Source: an uncultured Sphingobacteriales bacterium (GTDB lineage: Bacteria; Bacteroidota; Bacteroidia; Chitinophagales; Chitinophagaceae). From it: 40,030 bases of DNA. The DNA is taken from NCBI GenBank assembly GCA_937871285.1, contig CALMQS010000024.1:1-40030 (forward strand). Direction: 5' to 3'. Position numbers and translations under genes: made by a program. Below, in pieces: positions 25,243 through 32,627 of the stretch. The notes beneath the pieces were generated by a model. That model was not told the DNA's origin and searched no databases. It saw only the letters and a program-made list of their open reading frames with translations. Within the stretch, counting starts at the first letter, position 1, and each line of letters begins with the position of its first letter.

Positions 25243-28200
25243 ATGAAACCCATTCTTTACTGCTTGCTTGTTTTTCTTTCCTTTTCTTCGTGCCGGCAAA
25301 ATGCTGAGCTGTTTCAATTGGTCTCCCCCGGGCATTCAGGCGTTGATTTTAATAATAAGATAATGGAGAGTGATTCCATTAACCCCATTGATGTGACCAA
25401 TCTTTATAACGGTGGCGGAGTTGGTGCGGGCGATTTTAACAACGACGGGTTGACAGATATTTATTTCACAGGAAGCATGGTGCCGAATAAACTATACCTG
25501 AACAAGGGAAAACTAAAATTTGAAGACATTACAACCAGTGCAGGCGTGGATGGCGATGGCAGATGGAGCAGGGGAATAGCTGTTGTAGATATTAATAATG
25601 ACGGATTGATGGATATGTATGTTTGTGCGTCAATGGATAAGGACCCCGAAAAGAGAAAAAACCTGCTTTACATTAACCAGGGGCCCGACAAAAAAGGATT
25701 ACCCTTTTTTAAAGAACAGGCTGCCGCTTATGGGTTAGACGACACTACGCACTCCACCATGGCAAGTTTTTTTGATTATGATAACGACGGCGACCTGGAT
25801 ATGTACCTGGCAGTGAATGTTATTCTCCCAAACATAAATCCATCCGTTTTTAAACACAAAATAACAGACGGATCTTTTCCCAGTACAGGACGCCTTTACA
25901 GGAATACCATGGATACCCTGGCAGGCCATCCGGTATTTACCGATGTTACCAGAGCGGCAGGACTTACACTGGAAGGATATGCACACGGCGTAACGATCGC
26001 AGACATCAATAAAGATGGATGGAAAGATATTTTTGTGACCAATGATTTTATTGCAAACGACCTGTTGTATATCAATAATCATGACGGAACCTTTACAGAT
26101 AAGGCCGCAACTTATCTTAAACATACGTCTGCAAATGGAATGGGGCAGGACATTATTGACATCAATAACGACGGACTATCGGATATAATAGAATTAGACA
26201 TGAGCCCGGAAGACAACTACCGTAAAAAAATGATGCTGAATTCAGGGAGCTATCAAATATTTCAACTCAATGACTTTTTCAAATACCAATACCAGTATGT
26301 AAGAAATACACTACAGGTTAACCAGGGTCCACGCGTAAATGCAAATGATTCAATAGGCGACCCGGTTTTTAGTGATATCGGTTTCTTTTCAGGCATCTCA
26401 GAAACAGACTGGAGCTGGGCTCCGCTGGTTGCCGATTTTGACAATGACGGACTTCGGGACCTGGTAGTTACCAATGGCTTTCCCAAAGATATCACAGATC
26501 ATGACTTTATTGTTTACCGGCAGGAGCCTACGCCCATTGCCTCCAAATCCAGCATCCTGGCGCAGATCCCGGAAGTTAAAATACACAATTATGCTTTTCG
26601 GAATAAAGGCAATTGCAGCTTTAGTGATGTGTCGGCCGATTGGGGGTTAAAAAACAAGGCTTCTTTTTCAAACGGCGCAGTATATGCAGACCTGGACAAC
26701 GATGGCGATCTTGATATGGTTATCAATAATATCAACGATGAGGCTTCTGTTTACGAGAATACGTTAATGGATTCAAAGGAAAATAACAAGCACTATTTAT
26801 CTGTGCAACTAACGGGTGACGGTTTAAATGTAAATGGAATAGGTGCATGGATCGAAATTTATTATGGAAATAACCAGCAGGCCTACGAACAAACGCCTTA
26901 CCGGGGCTACCTTTCCTCTATCCAGTTAAATCCTCATTTCGGACTCGACTCAGTAACCCTGGTAGACTCCCTTATTGTTAAATGGCCCGATGGAAGCAAA
27001 GAACTGGTAAAAAATGTAGCCGCCAACCAAACCATAAAATTGGATAAGAAGAATGCAAAAGATAATCATGACTGGCAGCTTCCGGTTATAGCAACGCATA
27101 CTTTATTTACAGATGTTACAACGGCATCAGGCATTCACTATAAACATTCACAAATGGATTATATTGATTTTAATATTCAAAAGTTATTACCTCATAAATT
27201 TTCGGAATACGGGCCATCCCTGGCAGCCGGAGATGTGAATGGCGATGGATTGGATGATATTGTTGCAGGAGGAAATTCTTTATTTGCAACAACGCTGTTA
27301 TTGCAACAGCATAACGGCTCATTTTTACAAAAAACAATAACACAACCAACCGAAATAAGGGATTTTCACTACCAGGATATGGGAACCATCCTGTTTGATG
27401 CAGACGGCGATGGTGACCTGGATCTTTACCTGGCGCGGGGCGGATATGAAAGCAGGCCCAATACGGCGGCTTACCAGGACCAGTTTTTCATCAATGACGG
27501 GAAAGGAAATTTTACATCCGACTCATTGGCACTGCCTCAGAATTTTGCCAGTAAATCCTGTGTAAGAGTTGCAGATTATGATAAGGATGGAGACCTTGAT
27601 CTTTTTATTGCCGGCCGGGTAGAACCCTGGAATTATCCCAAAGCGGTATCCAGCTATATCTACAGGAACGATTCAAAAAACGGGCATATCCAATTTTCCG
27701 ATGTAACCGCTGATATTGCGGGTGAATTAAATAACATCGGGCTGGTATGCGATGCCCTGTTTACTGATTTTGATAATGATGGCTGGCCAGACCTGATACT
27801 GGCCGGAGAATGGATGCCACTTACTTTTTTTAAAAATGACAAGGGCAGTTTTAAAAATGTAACAGCTAAAACAGGTTTGGCCAACGAAATTGGATGGTGG
27901 AACAGTATCGCGGCGGGCGACTTTGACAATGATGGGGATATAGATTATATAGCAGGCAACCTGGGTGAGAATTCTTTTTATAAAGCAAGCGCACCATACC
28001 CGGTATCTGTGTATGCCAAAGATTTTGACAACAACAACAGCTACGATGCCTTCATGTCGCTGTATCTCCCGGCCAGCCAGGATTCTCTCGTGAAAAAAGA
28101 ATTTCCGGCGCATTTAAGAGATGATGCTGTAAAGCAAATGACAGCAGTAAAGACAAAGTTTCAGAGTTTTAAATCGTATGCCGTGGCTACTATGGACCAG

Positions 28201-28818
28201 TTGCTTACAAAAGAACAGTTAGAAGATGCATTAATACTAAGAGCCAATAACTTCAGTTCCAGCTATTGTAGAAATGATGGTGATGGTAAATTCACTTTAG
28301 TGTCCCTGCCTTTTGTGGCCCAGTTGTCTGCCCTGAACGGTATGATAACAGACGATTTTGACGGAGATGGCAACCTGGATATCGCAATGAACACGAATGA
28401 TTATGGATCGGAAGTAACAACAGGCCGTTACGACGCATTAAATGGCCTGCTGCTGAAAGGAGACGGCAAAGGAAACTTCATCGCCCAATCCATCCTTGAA
28501 AGCGGCATTTTTATTCCGGGTAATGGTAAGGCGCTAATAAAACTGAGAGGCGCAAATGGTAAATACCTGCTGGTTGCGGCACAAAACCGCGCCCCGCTTA
28601 AAGTATATGCGCTTAAAAAAGATATTATTCATATTCCTTTGCAACCGAATGAAATAAACGCTGAAATCATTTACAGGGATGGTAAAAAACAAAGGCAGGA
28701 ATGTTATTATGGCTTTTCCTTTCTGTCGCAATCAGCAAGATTTTTGAGTATTGATAAGAATATTGCTTCGGTAACTGTTTCAGATAACAAAGGCACGACA
28801 CGGAAGCTGGATTTTTAA
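25243..28818 (+). CDS. Large VCBS/FG-GAP repeat lipoprotein with ASPIC/UnbV domain
   Basis: This 1191-residue surface lipoprotein has a lipobox ending FSSC at Cys17. It carries many FG-GAP/VCBS calcium-loop repeats of the form DxNxDGxxD, for example GDFNNDGLTDIYF, DYDNDGDLDMYLA, DFDNDGLRDLVV, DYDKDGDLDLFIA and DFDGDGNLDIAMN. These fold as a beta-propeller like integrin alpha chains. An ASPIC/UnbV domain occupies about residues 516-601 (YLSVQLTGDG to WPDGSKELV), dividing two propeller-like halves. Proteins of this kind are common beside SusCD loci in Bacteroidota, and their role, perhaps glycan or protein binding, is not established. The start is ATG 25243; the TTG at 25225 is less likely. It converges with gntR. 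Confidence 0.9.
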   Translation: MKPILYCLLVFLSFSSCRQNAELFQLVSPGHSGVDFNNKIMESDSINPIDVTNLYNGGGVGAGDFNNDGLTDIYFTGSMVPNKLYLNKGKLKFEDITTSAGVDGDGRWSRGIAVVDINNDGLMDMYVCASMDKDPEKRKNLLYINQGPDKKGLPFFKEQAAAYGLDDTTHSTMASFFDYDNDGDLDMYLAVNVILPNINPSVFKHKITDGSFPSTGRLYRNTMDTLAGHPVFTDVTRAAGLTLEGYAHGVTIADINKDGWKDIFVTNDFIANDLLYINNHDGTFTDKAATYLKHTSANGMGQDIIDINNDGLSDIIELDMSPEDNYRKKMMLNSGSYQIFQLNDFFKYQYQYVRNTLQVNQGPRVNANDSIGDPVFSDIGFFSGISETDWSWAPLVADFDNDGLRDLVVTNGFPKDITDHDFIVYRQEPTPIASKSSILAQIPEVKIHNYAFRNKGNCSFSDVSADWGLKNKASFSNGAVYADLDNDGDLDMVINNINDEASVYENTLMDSKENNKHYLSVQLTGDGLNVNGIGAWIEIYYGNNQQAYEQTPYRGYLSSIQLNPHFGLDSVTLVDSLIVKWPDGSKELVKNVAANQTIKLDKKNAKDNHDWQLPVIATHTLFTDVTTASGIHYKHSQMDYIDFNIQKLLPHKFSEYGPSLAAGDVNGDGLDDIVAGGNSLFATTLLLQQHNGSFLQKTITQPTEIRDFHYQDMGTILFDADGDGDLDLYLARGGYESRPNTAAYQDQFFINDGKGNFTSDSLALPQNFASKSCVRVADYDKDGDLDLFIAGRVEPWNYPKAVSSYIYRNDSKNGHIQFSDVTADIAGELNNIGLVCDALFTDFDNDGWPDLILAGEWMPLTFFKNDKGSFKNVTAKTGLANEIGWWNSIAAGDFDNDGDIDYIAGNLGENSFYKASAPYPVSVYAKDFDNNNSYDAFMSLYLPASQDSLVKKEFPAHLRDDAVKQMTAVKTKFQSFKSYAVATMDQLLTKEQLEDALILRANNFSSSYCRNDGDGKFTLVSLPFVAQLSALNGMITDDFDGDGNLDIAMNTNDYGSEVTTGRYDALNGLLLKGDGKGNFIAQSILESGIFIPGNGKALIKLRGANGKYLLVAAQNRAPLKVYALKKDIIHIPLQPNEINAEIIYRDGKKQRQECYYGFSFLSQSARFLSIDKNIASVTVSDNKGTTRKLDF

Positions 28819-28946
28819 TCCAATACCCCCCGGAGTGGTCCCGGAAAATGAGGTTGATTAACGTTCGAAGGTAGTGGCTGACCGGTGAAATTATATTACA
28901 AAATGCGTTAGCAGTAAACCCGTTTTCGGTGTGCAGCAATTTATTG

Positions 28947-29675
28947 CTATCTCCTGCTCTCGATTGTGTACACGAAGCTATCGGCCCTGTAGAAGCCCAG
29001 ATTATATTCTATAGGGCGTTCGCCCTGGTCAAAAACAAACCGTTTTCTGCATAGAACGGGAGCACCCGGCGCAAGATTCAATTTAACTGCAATGAATTTA
29101 TCTGCTGCTTTTGCAGTGATCTCTTCCTTCGAAAGGCTGGCTACCACCAGGTGATCTTTTTCCAGTATCTCATAAAGCGGTCTTTGAAAATCTTCCTTGC
29201 CGGTGAGTCCTACACGCGGATGAAAATACGAAACGAAATACACAAAAGGGCCTTCTGGGCGCCCTCTTAACCGCTCCATTTTCAAAACCTTTTTGTTGGA
29301 CCTGATCTCGAAGAAATTAGCTACCGCTTCTTCCGGCCTAATCCAACTCAGCTTAAGCTCAAAATTTTTAATCGGTATCTTCCGGGCTGCCATTTCCTGG
29401 GAAAAACTTAGCCAATTAACCGATTTTGAACTTACTATACTGTCGCTAACCTTGGTGCCTACCCCTTTTTTCCTTACAAGCAGTCCCTCGTATACGAGCT
29501 TATTTATGGCTATTCGTAAAGTGGTTCTGGATATAGCTAACTGTTTGGCCAACGCAACTTCATTAGGTAGTAGCTTCCCTTTTGCATATTGGGGGCTGCG
29601 TATGATCTTTCTCAAAAGCTCTTCTGCCTGTATATGTAATGGTATATGGTTTTTGTGATCAATTGAAAAGTTCAT
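28947..29675 (-). CDS. GntR-family transcriptional regulator, HutC/UTRA subfamily
   Basis: This 242-residue cytosolic DNA-binding regulator has an N-terminal winged helix at about 10-75, with PLHIQAEELLRKII, LLPNEVALAKQLAISRTTLRIAINKL and GLLVRKKGVGTKV. A UTRA ligand-binding domain at about 90-238 includes KVLKMERLRGRPEGPFVYFVSYF, GAPVLCRKRFVFDQGERPIEYNLGFYRAD. UTRA proteins usually bind phosphorylated sugars or amino-sugars and release operator on binding. Its site next to the susCD/GH92 locus suggests it senses a mannose-derived metabolite and controls the locus through the candidate palindromes. This is inference. The ATG start at 29675 is followed by an in-frame wHTH at the right distance. 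Confidence 0.9.
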   Translation of the reverse strand: MNFSIDHKNHIPLHIQAEELLRKIIRSPQYAKGKLLPNEVALAKQLAISRTTLRIAINKLVYEGLLVRKKGVGTKVSDSIVSSKSVNWLSFSQEMAARKIPIKNFELKLSWIRPEEAVANFFEIRSNKKVLKMERLRGRPEGPFVYFVSYFHPRVGLTGKEDFQRPLYEILEKDHLVVASLSKEEITAKAADKFIAVKLNLAPGAPVLCRKRFVFDQGERPIEYNLGFYRADSFVYTIESRR

Positions 29676-29742
29676 GTTTGAAAATGTTGTGCAATATTAC
29701 ATTTTTTATATAATAGTATTCTAAATACAGAAGAGGACGAGC

Positions 29743-29848
29743 GCATTTCAAACCATCGCCATCTGGCGGAATCGGCCCAAAGCGTCAGGCAGGCGCTCCA
29801 ACCGGGGCGGTCTGCCGTAAGCGGTATCTTCCCCGCATGAGGGGGGTT
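29743..29848. repeat. Partial copy related to the 121-bp element
   Basis: The start GCATTTCAAAnnnTCGCCnnCTGG matches the left end of the 11188-11308 element at 19 of 24 positions, and a shared CCGGGGCGG.CTGCC block follows, but no matching right TIR is seen. It is therefore a degenerate or truncated relative. It ends in a CCCC...GGGG hairpin and lies about 70 bp upstream of gntR. Confidence 0.5.
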
Positions 29849-30153
29849 AGTAAAAGAAATAAACGATTTTTCCGGAGCATTCTTTATAATAAATACATTT
29901 AGTAGATAAATCATAAATTTGTTCAAAAGGCTTATTCATGAGCAACAGATCAGCACAGTAGGGAATAAATGCAAGAAGTGTGGGCATTCAGCGCACTAGT
30001 TATTTCTAAAATGTTGACGGTCCTAAAATGAAGCACCAGGCAACGCTCAATGATATCGAGGAAAAGATCAAAGAAGTAGCGAAAATAGTCCATAAAAACG
30101 TCCACTAATTTTATCCACCCTTTGAAATCAGCTTCGAGTAAGCATTTTAAAAA

Positions 30154-30195
30154 CCTGTGTGACCCAGCACAGGCATCCCTCCGGTTTCACACAGG
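30154..30195. repeat. Inverted repeat CCTGTGTGA/TCACACAGG
   Basis: Perfect 9-bp arms (30154-30162 and 30187-30195) are separated by 24 bp. No neighbouring gene lies within reach on either strand except the tRNA. It may be a degraded terminator or a recombination remnant; purpose unknown. Confidence 0.45.
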
Positions 30196-30266
30196 AAAAT
30201 TATCTCATTTAACGAGTGGAATGTCGGCGGCGGGATAAACTTCTCGTCTCTGCTTTTTGCAATGCA

Positions 30267-30301
30267 AAACCAATCCCGGCAATGCTTGCCGGGATTGGTT
30301 T
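30267..30301 (-). terminator. Terminator of tRNA-Lys
   Basis: A perfect 16-bp stem (30267-30282 with 30286-30301) closes a 3-nt loop. In the minus direction it starts 8 bp after the tRNA 3' end and ends in a short T run (GGTTTTGC). It is the expected intrinsic terminator for the tRNA transcript. Confidence 0.85.
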
Positions 30302-30308
30302 CACTGCG

Positions 30309-30381
<73 letters not shown>

Positions 30382-30391
30382 GGGAAGGAGG

Positions 30392-30399
30392 CAAAAATA
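30392..30399 (-). promoter_or_regulatory. TAnnTTTG -7 element for tRNA-Lys
   Basis: On the minus strand TATTTTTG fits the Bacteroidota -7 consensus TAnnTTTG and lies 11 bp before the mature tRNA 5' end. No clear -33 TTTG was fixed. Confidence 0.55.
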
Positions 30400-30556
30400 T
30401 CAAAATACTTTTATATTCTGCGCACGGCAATCTAAATAGAAAATAAAAATGCACAGAAGCCGGCCGTAATATATGTAATACGCCGTGGAAAATGTGGGTG
30501 CGTTTATTCTCGCATTGTTGTGGTGAAGTTGTCTCAAAAGGGCCGGTATAGAAGAT

Positions 30557-30630
30557 ATGCCGCTAAGGCGCAAAGTCCTGATCTGCAGGTTTTATTTTCT
30601 TTGTGTTTTAGTACTTTGTGACAAAATATT
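30557..30630. repeat. Decayed intergenic inverted repeat (GCGCAAAG / CTTTGTG)
   Basis: The 364-bp gap between the tRNA and the HMG-CoA-lyase-like gene holds GCCGCTAAGGCGCAAAG followed by TTTTCTTTGTG and TACTTTGTGAC. This resembles the widely seen Bacteroidota spacer pattern of CGCAAAG repeats facing CTTTGCG repeats. The remainder shows nothing distinctive and no clear promoter. Confidence 0.4.
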
Positions 30631-30745
30631 ACTTTTTAAACAACTCCACAGCGTACAGCCCCGGCAACAACTTGAACTTTTCTCACCGAAGGTAAATACA
30701 CCCAAAAGCGCTTATCCGTTTTCTTTGCTAAATTGCACTTTACAT

Positions 30746-31612
30746 ATGACCGCCGCATCCTACACAGTAAAATTAATTGAATGCCCGCGCGATGCTATGC
30801 AGGGCTGGAGCCATTTTATTCCAACGCCAAAAAAAATTGATTATATCAATGCTTTGCTGAAAGTAGGATTCGATACCATAGATTTCGGCAGCTTTGTTTC
30901 ACCTAAAGCCATCCCGCAAATGGCAGATACGGCAGCGGTGGTATCACAACTGGATATTTCCGGCACCAGCACAAAACTATTGGCTATAGTAGCCAATGAA
31001 CGCGGGGCAAAGGAAGCCCTGCAATACGATGCCATTAGCTGCTTAGGATTTCCCTTCTCTGTTTCAGAAACTTTTCAGCTCCGCAATACCAACAGCACTA
31101 TAGCTGAATCACTAACACGGGTGGAAGCCATACAGCAACTTTGCATTGCGCATAAAAAACAATTGGTAATATATCTTTCCATGGGATTTGGAAACCCCTA
31201 TGGCGATCCATACAACGAAGAGATCGTATACAAATGGGCCCATACCATACAACAACTGGGCGTTACCGTTATTTCCCTGGCCGATACGGTAGGTTTGGCC
31301 ACTCCCGAACAGGTAAATCGCGTTACCGCTCATTTGATCAGCGCCCTGCCCGGCATAGAAATTGGCGTGCACCTGCATTCCACACCTGTGCACCACGCAC
31401 ACAAGATTGACGCGGCATTTAAAGCAGGCTGCCGCCGCTTCGACGGTGCATTGCTGGGTATTGGCGGTTGCCCGATGGCTGATGACGAGCTGGTGGGCAA
31501 TATGGATACGGAACAAATGATCAGCTATTTCTCGAAGCAGGGATGCTGCAACCAGCTCAATGCAGAAGCCCTGCAGCAAAGTATTATGATGGCCCAAACT
31601 ATTTTTATGTAG
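30746..31612 (+). CDS. Hydroxymethylglutaryl-CoA lyase-like protein
   Basis: This 288-residue DRE-TIM metallolyase is probably HMG-CoA lyase, splitting HMG-CoA to acetoacetate and acetyl-CoA in leucine breakdown. Seen: CPRDAMQG near the N-terminus (Arg and Asp of the active site), DFGSFVSPKAIPQMAD, SLADTVGLATP, the metal-ligand motif HLH at 209-211 and the mobile-loop GIGGCPMADDELVGN with Cys242. The short HLHSTP in place of HLHDTYG follows the Bacteroidota version of the enzyme. An open frame extends back to 30557, but ATG 30746 gives the normal family length. It is linked to the next gene with a 1-bp gap, so they form an operon. The surrounding pathway genes are not in this window. Confidence 0.88.
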   Translation: MTAASYTVKLIECPRDAMQGWSHFIPTPKKIDYINALLKVGFDTIDFGSFVSPKAIPQMADTAAVVSQLDISGTSTKLLAIVANERGAKEALQYDAISCLGFPFSVSETFQLRNTNSTIAESLTRVEAIQQLCIAHKKQLVIYLSMGFGNPYGDPYNEEIVYKWAHTIQQLGVTVISLADTVGLATPEQVNRVTAHLISALPGIEIGVHLHSTPVHHAHKIDAAFKAGCRRFDGALLGIGGCPMADDELVGNMDTEQMISYFSKQGCCNQLNAEALQQSIMMAQTIFM

Positions 31613-31613
31613 T

Positions 31614-32627
31614 ATGACAAACTTCAGGTTAGCATTAAACATACCGCGCTTCCCTCAAAAGATCAATTATCGCCAGAAGCTGTTCTTATCGGGTTCCTGC
31701 TTTACGGAACATATTACCAGGCAGCTTGCCGATAATAAGTTTACCACGCTTGAAAATCCAAATGGCATTCTTTTTAATCCGGTAAGCATAGCAGCATCTG
31801 TGGTGTCTTATATAGAACAAAAGCGGTACAGCGAAGAAGACCTGTTTTACTACAATGAGCTTTGGAACAGTTGGGATCATCACAGCCGCTTCTCGCATCC
31901 CGATAAGCAAACTGCCTTGCAGCAAATGAATGATTCACAGCAGGTGGCACACGCTTATTTGAAACAGGCCAACTGGCTGATACTAACTTTAGGCTCCGCA
32001 TTCGTATATGAATGGATAGAAAAGCCATCTCCATTATACACGGTAAAGAACAGGGACACCGACATTGTAGCCAATTGCCATAAAGTACCTGCAGACAGGT
32101 TCAGGAAAAAGCTGTTGACTACTGAAGAAGTATTTACCGTTTTAGATAATCTCCGGTACAGGCTGATGTTATTCAACCCCAATATTAAAATTATATATAC
32201 CATAAGCCCGGTGCGTCATGCAAGAGACGGGCTGGTGGAGAATAATAAAAGCAAAGCTACCCTGATACAGGCGGTTCATCATGTTGTGGAGAAGTTTGAA
32301 AATCATTTTTATTTTCCTGCTTACGAACTGGTGATAGATGACCTGCGGGACTACCGTTTTTACGCTGAAGATATGATTCATCCCAATTACCTGGCTACCG
32401 CTTATGTATGGGAAAAGTTTACAGCCGCATGCATTGACCCATCCTGCTATGCAGTAATGAAAGCAATGGAAAAGATCAACATTGCCGTGAAACACCGTCC
32501 TTTCAACCCCTCATCTGAAGCGCACCGGCAATTTTTAAGCAGTTACTTTACTAAAGTACAGGCGTTACAGGAACAATATCCTTATCTGAATTTCACAGAA
32601 GAGCTCAACCATTTTGGCGGCAGCTAA
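31614..32627 (+). CDS. GSCFA-domain protein
   Basis: The 337-residue protein starts with the defining GSCFA motif (LFLSGSCFTEHI, about 24-35) and shares the family pattern: NPNGILFNP, ELWNSWDHHSRF, LILTLGSAFVYEW and IIYTISPVRHARDG, with DMIHPNYLATAY near 255. These resemble SGNH-hydrolase blocks (Ser26, GSAF and the late D..HP), so a hydrolase or esterase role is plausible, but the substrate is unknown. It lies 1 bp after the HMG-CoA-lyase-like gene. Its stop TAA overlaps the stop of the convergent permease gene: CTAA at 32624-32627 serves both strands. Confidence 0.9.
   Translation: MTNFRLALNIPRFPQKINYRQKLFLSGSCFTEHITRQLADNKFTTLENPNGILFNPVSIAASVVSYIEQKRYSEEDLFYYNELWNSWDHHSRFSHPDKQTALQQMNDSQQVAHAYLKQANWLILTLGSAFVYEWIEKPSPLYTVKNRDTDIVANCHKVPADRFRKKLLTTEEVFTVLDNLRYRLMLFNPNIKIIYTISPVRHARDGLVENNKSKATLIQAVHHVVEKFENHFYFPAYELVIDDLRDYRFYAEDMIHPNYLATAYVWEKFTAACIDPSCYAVMKAMEKINIAVKHRPFNPSSEAHRQFLSSYFTKVQALQEQYPYLNFTEELNHFGGS

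Larger units (their letters stand above)
29676..30308. other. Intergenic region between gntR and tRNA-Lys
   Basis: This 633-bp region includes a 29743-29848 GC-rich repeat, an inverted repeat at 30154-30195 and the tRNA terminator at 30267-30301. A 26-codon ORF (ATG 30030 to TAA 30107) reads NDIEEKIKEVAKIVHKNVH and could be a gene remnant; I do not recognise it. It is the boundary between the accessory locus and conserved genes. Confidence 0.5.

Noticed and set aside
29743..30130. GCATTTCAAA (29743) and TTTGAAATCA (30121) as the two ends of one longer element
   Set aside because: The right side shares only TTTGAAAT with the TIR, within chance in AT-rich DNA, and no flanking duplication was found.
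31112..31642. 176-codon minus-strand frame across the HMG-CoA-lyase-like gene
   Set aside because: The lyase has catalytic motifs in the region and the antisense frame resembles nothing known.
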